From contig NC_023749.2 of the NCBI RefSeq assembly GCF_000499845.2, positions 9,654,013-9,718,012 of the forward strand: a stretch of 64,000 nucleotides of DNA, in the 5' to 3' direction. This DNA is from Phaseolus vulgaris (taxonomy: Eukaryota; Streptophyta; Magnoliopsida; Fabales; Fabaceae). The translations under genes were made by a program, and so were the position numbers. Positions within the stretch are counted from its first letter, which is position 1. The number at the start of each line of letters is the position of its first letter. Below are positions 24,870 through 35,609 of the stretch, one piece after another. The notes under the pieces are model-generated. The model saw nothing but the letters and a program-made list of their open reading frames with translations. It had not been told where the DNA came from and did no database searches.

Positions 24870-25460
24870 GAGAATGATTGGTTCTAATTGTGAAAGTTCA
24901 AAAAGTTGAAAATAGAAAGAATTTATTCTTATTGATGAAAAAAAAGAGAAAAAATCATGTTAAAAATCATGAATAAGTGAAAAAAAGAAAATAAGGAAAA
25001 GTGTGAAGTCAAAGAAAAATGGTGATTAGATAACATATGTGTTATAATTGGATTGTATGTTCTTCTTTTTTAAAATGTGCATTTTGTTATTTGAAAAATC
25101 AATACTTTTTGGAAGTCCAACCTCATTATAACCCTGGAAAAGACCTCAAGATTTATGTTTCTAATATGTTTGTGATTTGAAGATGAAATGAAAAGCAACT
25201 GTGATTTGTTATAATTCGGTGAAAATAGAGAAAAACATTTACTTGTGAACATATGAGAATTCCTTAATGAATTGTCATTTATTTGTTTTGATTTGATCTT
25301 GGAAGTTGATTGTATCTAGATTTTTTTACATTTGAATTTGGAAGCATCATAAGTTTTTAATTTGATCTGTTATTTAGTTAATTAAGTTGCTTTGATATTT
25401 AAATTCAAATATATGAATTTACTTTGTTTGAGGACAAGCAAGATTCTAAGTTGGGGAGAG
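24870..25460 (+). mobile_element. 3' untranslated end and PPT of an Athila-like gypsy element
   Basis: A-rich sequence of the kind found between the last ORF and the 3' LTR of Athila-like elements. It contains CATTATAACCCTGGAAAAGA (about 25125) and the characteristic TTTGAGGACAAGCAAGATTC. The polypurine tract AAGTTGGGGAGAG directly abuts the LTR. No ORF of this element remains in the window, so its 5' part is missing or deleted. Confidence 0.65.
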
Positions 25461-26658
25461 TGATAACTGCCAAATTTTAGTAATATTTCATATTAAAATA
25501 TCGAAACTTATGAGTATTAATTGCAAAAATAAATATAAAATAATCCATAACTTATAAATTTATATCTTTTTACATATTTTATGATCTTTATTTAAATAAG
25601 AACATTTTATTCCCAAATTTGGTGTTAATTTCAGGTTTCTAGGGAAGAATGAAAATGATTGGGCTAAAGAGGAATAATATAAGCTAGAAGGCCCTGGAAC
25701 ACACAAAGGCATAAAAAGCCCAACTCAGCAACAGAGAATCTCGCTCAAGCGAGCCCATTCTCGCTTGAACGAGAATGCTCTAGAAGCATTGGGGAAAATC
25801 GACACTTTGCTCGCTCAAGCGAGTTATATCTCGCTTGAGCGAGAAAGCGCCAAAAACATTGGGTCTTTTTATGTTTTACTCAACAAGCCCATCAACACGA
25901 AGCAAGAAGTCGGTTAAATATGGGGCTTGAGGCTCAACCCTTGTGTGCAAGATTGAGAGAAAACATCATTGAGTGACTTGTAACCCAATTGGGAGAATAG
26001 AAGGTGCTAGAAGGTGTATGGCTAATTCTACCCTATGAATTTGGAGTAATATGTTCAATCTCTCATGTATGGAGGGGATATTTAAATATGATATAATATT
26101 CTATTCTTGATTGATTATTGGTATTGTTGTTTTGTTTCTAATGCTTGATCTAGAATCTTAAATCTGACTGGAAAATATTTTTATGTTTCTGACCTAAACA
26201 ATAATACTTAACATATTTGAGTGCTAAAAATATACTTGAAATGTTAATTGCTATCAACGTCTAAGATTAATTCTAAGTGTTTTTTATAAATATGTGAGGA
26301 ATCGATATTTAAGAAACATTCTTAATAACTTTATATGCGAGGAATCAATATAAATGAATTTTATACGGGCATCAATTTCAATAAAAGAACATAATGTTAC
26401 CATGTTAATCAAAATAAATGTGAGTGAGAAAAATGAAACCTAATCCCTATTTTTCCAATTGAAGCAACAACTCTTTGATTTGTTTTCTTGTTAATTCTTG
26501 TTATCGTAACAATTCTCAAACACACTTTTATTATTTTGTTTTTATATTTAGCGATTTTTTTACTTGAATAGTCAATTGTTCCTTGTGGGATCGATATCCG
26601 TCCTTAGGAACATATTATTACTTCTAACAACGCGGTGCACTTACATAAAAAGTCATCA
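25461..26658 (+). repeat. Athila-like Ty3/gypsy 3' LTR, 1198 bp
   Basis: Begins TGATAACTGCC right after the purine tract and ends GTCATCA (TGAT...ATCA). The 3' portion carries the Athila-style block TTGTGGGATCGATATCCGTC then CTTAGGAACATATTATTACT and the CGGTGCACTT segment. The middle holds four copies of the palindromic motif CTCGCTCAAGCGAG or its inverse (25740, 25759, 25810, 25830). The right end abuts the truncated antisense ORF at 26659, so the element inserted into the Tat-type element. No 5' LTR was found. Confidence 0.75.
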
Positions 26659-29026
26659 ACACCTTGGGCCAGCTGCAGTTGTGGACCAAGCATGCTTGGA
26701 TGACGCGAGGACAATCCCACCTCAGTCCTTTTTTGTGTAGGTTTAGTTGACCGACCTCTTTTCTTGGCACGGTTGTTTTTTGCGGCACCACGTCGACATG
26801 AGGGTTTGGGTTTCCTGTCCTAATCATCTCAAAGCTACTTAACTTTCTGGTGGTCGCTTGCCTCCTCAATAGTTTCATGTAGTTTGTTGACTCTAGGTCC
26901 ACACAAGTCATGATGGCTACAAAACACAAACAAATTAAACACGTCGTCAACATAATGAATACAATCGGGTACACAAGAATGTTAGAAAGGATGGCTTTAA
27001 ACTAGAGGGGGGTGAATTGTTTAAAGAGGGTTTTCGCAAACTTTTAAGTCAAGAATGAAATTATCTCGAGAAACAAATGATAAAGAATTCAGTTTGCCAA
27101 AAACTCAAAACAAAAAACAACAGCACCAGAAAAACAATCGATTATTTCGCAGAAACAATCGGTTGTTTATATCAATTTGCAAATATCAAAACTGAATTTA
27201 AAGAGATTAAGGAGAGAAAGAGAGAGAATGCACACAGATGTTTATACTGGTTCACTCTAAACCCAGAGCTACATCCAGTCTTCTCAGAAACCACAGAGGA
27301 ACACCACTAAGCAATCAAACCTAGATCACTTACAACACAACCAAGAAAGTGACCTTGATCCCCTCAAGACACACACTTCTCTTGGCCAACACACCAACAC
27401 TAAGAATGTTGATCTTGATCCCCTCAAGAATACACAACACTTCTCACAACCACACAAAGATACTTGTTCAACAGATACAAGGATTACACTTGTTACAGAA
27501 GCAATTCTGAAATCAATACAAGAAGAAATCCTATCTCACACTCTTTGATCAATCTCAATCTCTAAGCAATCTCAACTCTTTGAAAAACTCAAAACACTTG
27601 TGTAAAACTCCTTAATCTCAAATCTGTTTTTCTGAATATATTCAAAGATGTTGTTTGTTATCAAATCTTAACAAACTATTCATTGCATTTAAGGATTGGT
27701 CAAAACATTAAAGACTGGAGCGTAATCAGTTAGAAAAACATTTAATGCTCAATCAAAGTATAAATCATTTTTCTGTTATGGTACCAAAACAAACAATCGG
27801 TTGTTTCCACGAATCAATCGGTTGTTTTGGTTTTAACAGCTCAACCATTTGAAAAACAATTTTCAACCTTTTCTAAAAAACACCTAAGTATAAAACAATC
27901 GGTTGTTTTGACAAAACAATTGGTTGTTTCGACAAAACAATCGGTTGTTTTTCACTTAGTTTGAAAAACACTTTTCTTTTAAAAAGATTGAGAATGCCTA
28001 TGCTTTGGATTCAATCAAGAGTGGATTACATAAAAAAAATCTACCACAGATCCTATCTAAGACAGCTCAGCAACAACAAGCACAACCAAGCCTTCAACAT
28101 CCTTCAAAGGGTTTGGATTCTTCAAAGCTTGAACACCACTTGGTTCAACAAAGAAGTCACATACCAGTAAGATTTCTTCACCTCTTGGATGACACATACA
28201 ATGCTACCAACTCCCGAGTAGGTAACTTATTTGGGAGTTGGTCAAGAACACAAAAATATTCTTTATCTCGAAGAGTCATCGAAGATCTCGCCCAGGATAT
28301 AATTCTTGTCAGATTTTGAGTTCAGTGAAAAGGAAATTTTGTTCTCCCTTCCGCGTCATAAAAATAGGGTTTGTTGTCCGGCTCCACAAATTTTTTGAAA
28401 TAATTTTCTTTGAAATTTATATATAACAAGGTGTAGGGTGAAAATAGAATACTCCCTGATCGACTAGACAAAGACAGCCAACTCATTGGAGTACTCAAAT
28501 GAGAATTATAATAGAATAAAAAAGATTGAGGAGTGGAGAGTATTTTGAAAATGTCATAGAGAATCCTAAAAGCTTGTAGGGTCGCCCACGAGTTGGGATG
28601 AAGTTGGGTCGGTGCCACATTAAGAATTCTTAAGACTCTCATGGTAAACACATCAAGGGGAAGGGTAATTTGTAAATCGGTAAAAAATGTGTTATAAACA
28701 AAAAAGAAATCTTGGGGTGCACCTTCCCGACCGTGACATACTCAGTCGGTGTAGTTGCAAATATCGGCAATTACGTCATCCGAGGGCGAGTTAGGTTTCA
28801 AGAAGGATACTTTGGATAAAAATTTATCCAAGTCATTTGGACCCCTGAAGCAAGAAGAGATATCCAAGACGCGTGGATAACCCCATGCGTAGCTCGAACT
28901 GTCTGACCTAGGGTCAACCGTGTGGTCCGAGACACTCACGTTTGTCGCATCACCAGATGTGGTGTGGGCAAGCTCAGAAGGCTGGATATTTAATATACTA
29001 TTGCAAAAATTGGTAGAGGAAGACAT
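26659..29026 (-). pseudogene. Antisense ORF (aORF) of a Tat-type gypsy element, Transposase_28-like
   Basis: Reading leftward from ATG at 29026, the protein has an acidic Ser-rich N-terminus, then the plant 'putative gypsy-type transposon' region (PF04195-like): PRVLDISSCF, APQDFFFVYNTFF, LRILNVAPTQLHPNSWATLQ, FLFYY, LPTRELVALYVSS. In-frame stops occur at 28742-28744, at 28322-28324 and just upstream of 28165. An apparent intron runs from GTATGTGAC (donor at 28164) to TTTTGTAG (ending 26917). The second exon continues as IMTCVDLESTNYMKLLRRQA and is cut off at 26659 by the Athila-like LTR. A Sirevirus solo LTR (26980-28150) lies inside the intron. Antisense ORFs between pol and the 3' LTR are reported for Tat-lineage elements, so the parent element would run on the + strand. 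Its function is unknown. Confidence 0.7.
26980..28150 (-). mobile_element. Sirevirus-type solo LTR with AAGAA target duplication
   Basis: Bounded by TGTTAG...CAACA and flanked on both sides by AAGAA (26975-26979 and 28151-28155), a perfect 5-bp duplication. The left end (AGGGGGGTGAATTG then TTTTCGCAAAC) matches in style the Sirevirus LTR end at 31095. It contains five or more ACAATCGGTTGTTT motifs (about 27159, 27786, 27815, 27896, 27938). No internal sequence remains, so unequal recombination between LTRs is the likely origin. Orientation follows the - strand. Confidence 0.85.
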
Positions 29027-29434
29027 TACTAACTTTGGTGTAAGAAAAATGAAAGAAAGTTGACAGACTCTGTTGGAGCAAGTTAAGCAAAACTATATTA
29101 GCCGTGATCAATACGTAAACCCTGCCTCGTTCAAATGAGGCTTTATTTATAGAAAACCAAAGAGGATAGAGATTATCATGTGTATCGTTCGGCACTGTTG
29201 GATCAGCACTCATCCAATGGCTCATATCACTCGGCATGTGAAATGACATGAAATTTCAACTGTTAGATCTTTCTGATTGAACAGTACCCACTAAACGGTG
29301 ACTATTTTCAAATAAGTAAACATCACATCTTCGCTAAGCATTTAATGCATTCAACAGTCACATCTTGCCTCAGGAACTCCAATAGTCATTTTACGACTCT
29401 TCATAAATTAATTTCTTTGAGCATAGGGAGCAAG
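29027..29434 (-). promoter_or_regulatory. Promoter and leader of the Tat antisense ORF; + strand PPT at its end
   Basis: On the - strand CTATAAATAAAG (plus 29141-29152) sits 115 bp upstream of the aORF ATG, a plant-like TATA position, followed by a leader rich in TTTCTT. On the + strand the interval ends GAGCATAGGGAGCAAG (29419-29434), the polypurine tract of the parent element. It aligns with GAGCCTGGGGGGCAAC of the neighbouring Tat element. Confidence 0.6.
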
Positions 29435-29934
29435 TGTATCGATCGGTACCAGACAAGCCAGTGTTGGCCTCGGTGACTGAACGCCCGAGTCAAAGAAGAT
29501 ACCAATTTACGCAATAAATGATAGTAACGATAGTTGCAACGACACTTAATGAGTCATAATTTATATTTTGAAATATCTGTAAAATATTTTCGACAAATCA
29601 GCTCAATACTGATTAACTGAAAGATGGGATCATGATGCATATCAGTCAATGACTATATCCGGCCCATCATGGCAAGGGCTCATAACCAATGCAATAAATA
29701 AATCCCTCCGTGGAGGTATGAGGTACGTTTTTACCAATTACTATTATAGATTTTTTACACATAGTACTTACTTGAGCATCGAAGTACCTTTTTCAGGTCA
29801 CCCCGACCAACCGAGCATCAACATTTGTGGAAGGAGACTTGAAGGAAGGAATCTGAGGATCATCGACATATAAGCAATTGTACGTACAGTCTCAGGTACT
29901 ATCTAAGCTATATTTTCCTATACAGGTACAAATT
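29435..29934 (+). repeat. 3' LTR of the + strand Tat-type element
   Basis: Starts TGTATCGATCGGTACC directly after the purine tract. It contains GCAATAAATAAATCCCTCCG (about 29682), the ACTTACTTGAGCATCGAAGT block (about 29764), TTTTTCAGGTCACC and TCTCAGGTACTATCTAAG. The right end is placed at TACA (29934) by comparison with the 22-kb and 58-kb copies; the exact base is uncertain. Confidence 0.6.
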
Positions 29935-30174
29935 TCATTTCAATCCACACTACTTTGATTTTATTTCAATCATATTGACTTTAGATAGATTCATTTGCCT
30001 CATAGTACCTTGATTTCCTTTCAACTCTCAGTACCTTTGATTTCATGTCAATCATAGTGATTACATATGAATCTGTTGTCTTTCGAAAGAATCATTAATC
30101 AAATTGTGGTCACATAAATCCATTTGTCTCACGATACCTTGATTTCCTTTCAATCCCTTATACTCTTTGATTTT
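29935..30174. repeat. Short diverged tandem repeats between the two Tat elements
   Basis: The motif AGTACCTTGATTTCCTTTCA (variants TTTGATTTCATGTCAATC) recurs three to four times. The series seems to resume at 40691 after the - strand Tat element, so this was its insertion target. Confidence 0.6.
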
Positions 30175-30776
30175 TGTTCCTGCTAGGGAGATGGGATCTA
30201 GAGAACTATTGAAGTCTTCTTCTCCTTCCTTCGGTCGGTCAGGTGACTGGGTGGTGAGCTGAGATTCTTCTCGTCCTCCTGCTTCTCCTTCGGCACTCGA
30301 CCTCAGTTGAACACCGGATGGTGGGGGTACCTGCGAAGGCACTCCGATGCTCAAGTCAGTAAAGCGGGTGGTCAACTCCCAGGTAGATGAATAGTAATAA
30401 ATGACATACCTTACTCCTTGGAATGTGTGCTATTTATATTATTCTAATGGACCTACCGTGTTGGGCCCGTTTATCGAGGTGGATACCGCTTAGGGTTGCA
30501 TTAACTAATTCTTAATGATAGATTAACTTCACTGATCTTGGTTTGAGCGTTAACTGTAATAGGGGTCGGCCGTCGGCCAGGTTCTCTTGGTATGGGTCGG
30601 CCATCGGCCAAATCTCAGTGGTCTCGGCCTAGTCTTCTAAGGTCTCGGCCGGGTAGGTCATCAGCCTCGCCACCCCGGCCAAATCTCTTAAGTCTCAGCC
30701 AGGTTCCCCTGGTCTCGATCAAGTCGACTCGGCCTCGGGCAGCCAGGTGGACCTCGGCTTCGCCCATACCGGTACA
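30175..30776 (-). repeat. 3' LTR of the - strand Tat element, 602 bp
   Basis: On the + strand it reads TGTTCCTGCTAGGG...ACCGGTACA, so on the element's strand it starts TGTACCGG and ends GGAACA. Next to it (plus 30777-30792) lies the polypurine tract, GAGCCTGGGGGGCAAC on the - strand. Compared by eye with the 5' LTR there are about 23 substitutions, mostly transitions, and one 21-bp length difference. Confidence 0.92.
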
Positions 30777-31094
30777 GTTGCCCCCCAGGCTCAAGGGCAA
30801 ATATGTTGGATGTGCCCGACGAGTCTTTAATGATGGGTGTCGGTCGGTCTCCCTTGCTCGTGCAGCTATTCCATTTCTCGAGGTGTGACGTGACCTAGGG
30901 GCGTGACATGACCCTAGGTGACATGACATGACTGGCATTTATGAGGGGTTTTTTGGGTGGGAAACGTAGCGGACTGTTGGATCTCTTGGATCTAACGGTT
31001 GAGATTGATGCGTCGGTTCAGAATCTGAGGCCCATGGGCCTTATAAATAAGGGTCTCCAATAGTGTCGAGACCTTGCATTTTCTGAGCGAGTTT
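30777..31094 (+). promoter_or_regulatory. Promoter-like leader of a lost antisense ORF in the - strand Tat element
   Basis: Adjacent to the 3' LTR and reading into the element on the + strand: GGATCTAACGGTTGAGATTG, CATGGGCCTTATAAATAAGG (TATA core 31041-31050) and a leader to 31094. This mirrors the 29.0-29.4 kb aORF promoter. The ORF itself is gone: a Sirevirus LTR begins at 31095. Confidence 0.5.
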
Positions 31095-32547
31095 TGTTGG
31101 GTCTATTAGTGTCTAAGTTCAAGAGGGGAGGGGTGAATTGAACATATAAAATTTTCGCAAATACAAACAGTTTTCAGTATATAAGAGGAAAAAGAACATA
31201 TTGTTTTTAAACGAAACAGATTGATTCTTCAGAACAGTCTAACACAATTTGAACTTGTTCAAATTAAAATTGCAATCAACAGAGATGTATAACAGAATCA
31301 GATTGGTTAAATTTTACCAGTTTGAAGAATACAGATTATGCCAAGAAAACAATCAAGTTCATTCAACACAAGGTTTCAAAGGAAATGAATCTTTGTCGGG
31401 ATTTAATGAATAAGACTATTTGTCCTTAAATCAATGAAAACCTCATATACCAATACTGTGTTAGTGATTAGAGAACTTTAACAAATCAGGAAGAACAATT
31501 TTTTATTAAACCCAGAATTAACAGATTTGATTTCAAATGAACAAATTTCGTTCTTGACGGAATTAAGCAAAAACCATAAACGAGTGCAGGGATGAGAAGA
31601 AAGGTACATGCAAGCTTTTATACTGGTTCACTCATAAGGAGCTACATCCAATTTCACCTTACTCCAAGGTGGAATCCACTAAAACCAGTATCAATCACTT
31701 ACAAACACAACAGTTCTTGGACACTACAAGAACAATACAACCAATGCTGAAAAACCCTATTTCAGCACACCTTGCACTCCAAGAAACCCTATCAAGGAGT
31801 GACTAACACTTACACCTTTACAAACCAGAATAAAGGAAAGATAACACCTGAAAAGAAGATGCAAGAACTCAAAACCAGTAGTTCAGTTTGCTGCAGAACT
31901 GCACCAGCACCTTCACCAAGATCAAAGTTTTCCTAGAACAAGCACACTTGAAAATCCCTTTGGAAAACCTTTCAAAAACTCTTTTCAATCCTTATTCTCA
32001 CATAGAAAGTGTTTAATCTCTGTCAAAAACGTGATTGCTCAGCATCCTTTCATGTGAGAGAAGTTTTTCTTTATATAGAAAACAGTTTCTAACTTCTTTT
32101 CAAAAAACAATTGAAAAGTTGTTATGAAAACAACAGATTCGGTTTTAAACTAAACAGATTTATTTTTAGGAAAACTGCCAACTCAGCTAACTGAAATAAC
32201 TGACTGAGTTGTACCTTTGGTGCCCTAACCAACTTTCGAAAATCCTTTCGGCACACCAAAAATAAACCTATTCTTTTACAGAGAAATAGATTTATTTTTG
32301 TGCAGTATCCTGATTTTTTGAGAGAACTCTAAAAAGCTTTTGGAAAAACTTTTAACCACTTCAAGTGCTTGATCTATGCTTGGTTAGGCATTTAGGATAG
32401 GTCATGTAGCAAAAGGCAACCTTGAATACACACAACCCTAAAGTACAAGATCATCTAAGACACATTGCAACCTACAAAGCAAACTAGCTAACATCTACAT
32501 CAAACACACTAAGGCTAGGTAGAGATGAGCTTCATCCATCTTCAACA
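31095..32547 (-). repeat. Sirevirus 3' LTR, 1453 bp
   Basis: On the element strand it starts TGTTGAAGATGGATGAAGC immediately after the purine tract AAATAGGGGGAGAT (plus 32548-32561) and ends GACCCAACA at 31095. TGTTG...CAACA are inverted ends. The end-proximal AGGGGAGGGGTGAATTGAAC (plus strand) matches the style of the solo LTR at 26980. Confidence 0.85.
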
Positions 32548-32949
32548 ATCTCCCCCTATTTGATGGAGACAAAACCCCTTTGTTTTGCATACTTTGATGA
32601 TCAAAACCTGCACTGTACTAACTGCCAAAACCTGCACAACAACATTTAGAAATAAAACCAGAATATAGCAGTGTGTGAGTTTTGTGCTACCTCCCTGCAG
32701 CTTGAACCAGAACATCAACTTTTGTGAGTTGTTCTTCTGTTCTTCTCCCCCTTTGGATTCATCAAACAAAATAAAGCATGGGATAAAGACATACCATAGA
32801 CATTCATAACAGTTCAAACAAAAAGCCAGTATAGAGTTCTTTTACAAACCAAAAATAAAACCGACTAAAACCAGTGCAGAATAAAGACAAACAGACTAAA
32901 ACCAAATTGTTCAACGAGATATAAAAGATAAAGACTATGAAATAGGATC

Positions 32950-34131
32950 ACTTGTTGTGGTAGTAAAGCTTAGCTAGCTGCTCCTGAACTCCTTCAATTT
33001 GGTCATCCAAGTGTTGAAACCTGGCTTGAGTAATTTCATAATGTGCCTTTTGGTCATATGTGAGTGTGTCCAGCCTGCTTAGAACTTGTCTTCGAACATG
33101 GATAGAGGTTCACATCTATACACAAGTTCCTCATATGCAACCAGTGCATTTTGGCTTGTAGCAGCAACATCCTCCTTTGCAGAAGAGTGGGCTGGTGACT
33201 CATCCATGTGCTGCACACCATCAGCATTTTCTTCTTCTTCATCTGCTGGATCAGCTGCTTCATTCTCAGCTCTATTTGCAGCATTCCTTCTAAATATCTA
33301 GTTGTCATCCTCCTTTTGGAACCCCATTTTCAAGAGAGTGGAGTTGTCTATTTCACTTGCTGCCTTAATGGTGTCATTTCTCTCATTTGCAGTATCAACT
33401 TCAAAATAATCAATTAACTTTGACACAAAAATTGAATATGGAAAACGATAATCGGGAAGCCTTGTGGATTTGAGCATATTCTCTACCATTGTACTCACCC
33501 AATTTACCTTGAGTTGGTTCATTATACAGTATAGCAGAATCAAATCCTCTTCATGAAGAGTAGCATGATTGCTTCCTCTAGGAGTGAGTTGCCAAGTAAT
33601 TATGTAGGCCAGGAGTCTTGGAATTATTGTCAGATTTCCAGCATGAAATCTAGCCATTGGTTCAGCAGGATTTCTAACACAGCTCCTATAAAACTGCATT
33701 TTGTTGAACCCTTGAATTCCAGCAGTATTCCCTTTGCTAACCTTCATTCCTGAATACTTGATTCCTCCCACATTGCTCCATATTTCCCTTGTAATTTTCA
33801 GCTTCACACCTTTCACATGGGAGACCAGATTTTTGCCATCTTGAACCAGATTGCTGTAGAACACTTTCACCAAGTCTGGATAGACATTTCCAGTCATTTC
33901 TAAGAAGTTTTTCAGCTTTTGATGCTTGAGCAGAGTTTTTGCTTCAATCAGATTTTCTTCCCTTAACCATGAGAATTCCAACACCTTGGGCACATTGACT
34001 TGCTTTCTGCTTGTCTCATGGATGAACCTTGTCATAGCTTAAGAATCTCCAGCAAACCAGTTTTCCAGAATGCCTTGGCTGCTGTTAGATTGCTCTTTGG
34101 ATTTCTTCTTTCTGTGTGAAGAGGATGTCAT
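32950..34131 (-). pseudogene. Env-position ORF of the Sirevirus (plant transposon protein, PF20167-like)
   Basis: It starts at ATG 34131 with a Ser/Lys-rich N-terminus, meets an in-frame TAA just before Met 34035, then continues to 33298. Recognisable blocks are YPDLVKVFYSNL, LVSHVKGVKLKITREIW, GFNKMQFYRSC, ITWQLTPRGSNHATL, DLILLYCIMNQLKVNW and IDYFEVDTANE, the 'putative plant transposon protein' domain often found downstream of pol in legume copia elements. After a TAG at 33298 the same frame runs on as a Glu/Asp-rich linker and a short helix-prone tail to about 33080, then shifts. It occupies the slot called env-like in Sireviruses; no membrane segment is visible, so an envelope role is not supported. 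Function unknown. Confidence 0.75.
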
Positions 34132-34691
34132 GCTTGATCTATTGTTACCTGCACTTAGTCACCTAAAGATAAACCAGCTAGAAGAAGGGTTAGTAACAGT
34201 TCACATGATCATTTCAAGATAGAAACTAAACAAAGTAATTTGTTTGAACCTGGACAGCTCGTAGCAGAGATGAGAAGGTGTGAAAAACAATTGATTAGTG
34301 CCAGGTTTATACAGAGCTTTAAATCAGATTTCAAAAATCACAAATTTTAAAGGAAATCAATTTAATCAGATTTCAAGACTTATGGGTTAAAAAAATCAAA
34401 TCAATCAGATATGCTCCAGATTTTATTCTTGATTCAGGTGTTGATTTACGTAAGAATATATTGGAACCAGATTTCAGTTTGATAAATCAAATCTGTTGCA
34501 CCTACACAATATCCAATCAGTTAGGATACCCACATGCTAATTATCATAGACCTGCTGGTTAATAACCGTAAAAGCAGTCAAAGATAAAGAGAGCGAGAGA
34601 GAAAAACAAATCTTTCTCTTTTCTAGTCACAGCTGTGATTCTGAAACAGAGAACAAAACATGTTAAAATATAAAGTAACAGATTGAAATTT

Positions 34692-35609
34692 TTACTGCAA
34701 AGGACAATTTAAGCTAATGATACCCAATTCATTTAGAAGAAAATAAAACCTATCTTTAGTAAGAGGTTTAGTAAAAAGATCAGCCAATTGAAATTCAGTG
34801 CCAATGAATTTGATATCACAAGTTCCATTAGGTATATGTTCTCTTAGAAAGTGATGTCTAATTTCAATATGTTTAGTTCTTGAATGCATGACAGGATTCT
34901 TAGACAGATTTATAGCACTAGTATTATCACAATTTATAGGTATCTTGTTTAATAGAATTCCAAAGTCACTTAGTTGCTGCCTTAGCCATAAGGTTTGAGC
35001 ACAACAACTTCCAGCAGCTATATATTCTGCCTCTGCTGTAGAGAGAGCAACACAAGCCTGTTTCTTGCAATGCCATGAGATTAGACTTGATCCAAGCATG
35101 TGACAAGTCCCACTTGTGCTTTTCCTATCAACCTTGCAACCTGCAAAGTCAGAGTCTGAAAAACCAGTTAAGTTTAAAGATACATTGTTAGGATACCATA
35201 ATCCAACATCCTTAGATCCTTGCAAGTATTTCAGAATTCTCTTTGCTGCATTGTAGTGTGATTCCTTTGGATCAGATTGATATCTAGCACATAAGCACAC
35301 AACAAACATAATGTCGGGCCTGCTAGCAGTTAAGTATAACAAAGAACCAATTAAACCCCTGTACTTGGATTGATCCACTGATTTTCCTGCACAATCTTGT
35401 TCCAGCTGGCAGCTTGTTGAAATAGGAGTGTTGATTACCTTGCATTGATCCATATCAAACCTCTTAAGCAGCTCCTTGCAGTACTTTTCTTGACTTATGA
35501 AAATTCCATCCTTGAGTTGTTTCACTTGTAGTCCAAGGAAGAAATTCATTTCCCCTAACATTGACATCTCAAACTCACTCTTCATTGTTTTCACAAAGTC
35601 TTCACACAT
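34692..35609 (-). pseudogene. Copia RT C-terminus and RNase H (Sirevirus)
   Basis: An uninterrupted 305-codon frame: RT thumb (MSMLGEMNFFLGLQVKQL, YCKELLKRFDM), connection (YRGLIGSLLYLTASRPDIMF), then RNase H with the acidic positions in GFSDSDFAGC, ALSTAEAEYIAA and CDNTSAINLS, a conserved RTKHIEIRHHFLRE block and ADLFTKPLTK near the end. In an intact element it would be the end of a single gag-pol polyprotein. The YVDD box lies just upstream of the truncation and is missing, so the fragment cannot act as a polymerase. The open frame suggests recent origin or chance preservation. Confidence 0.9.

Noticed and set aside
30592..30938. ORFs on both strands inside the Tat 3' LTR
   Set aside because: They come from CTCGGCC-rich LTR sequence, and a copy exists in the other LTR; no protein family recognised.
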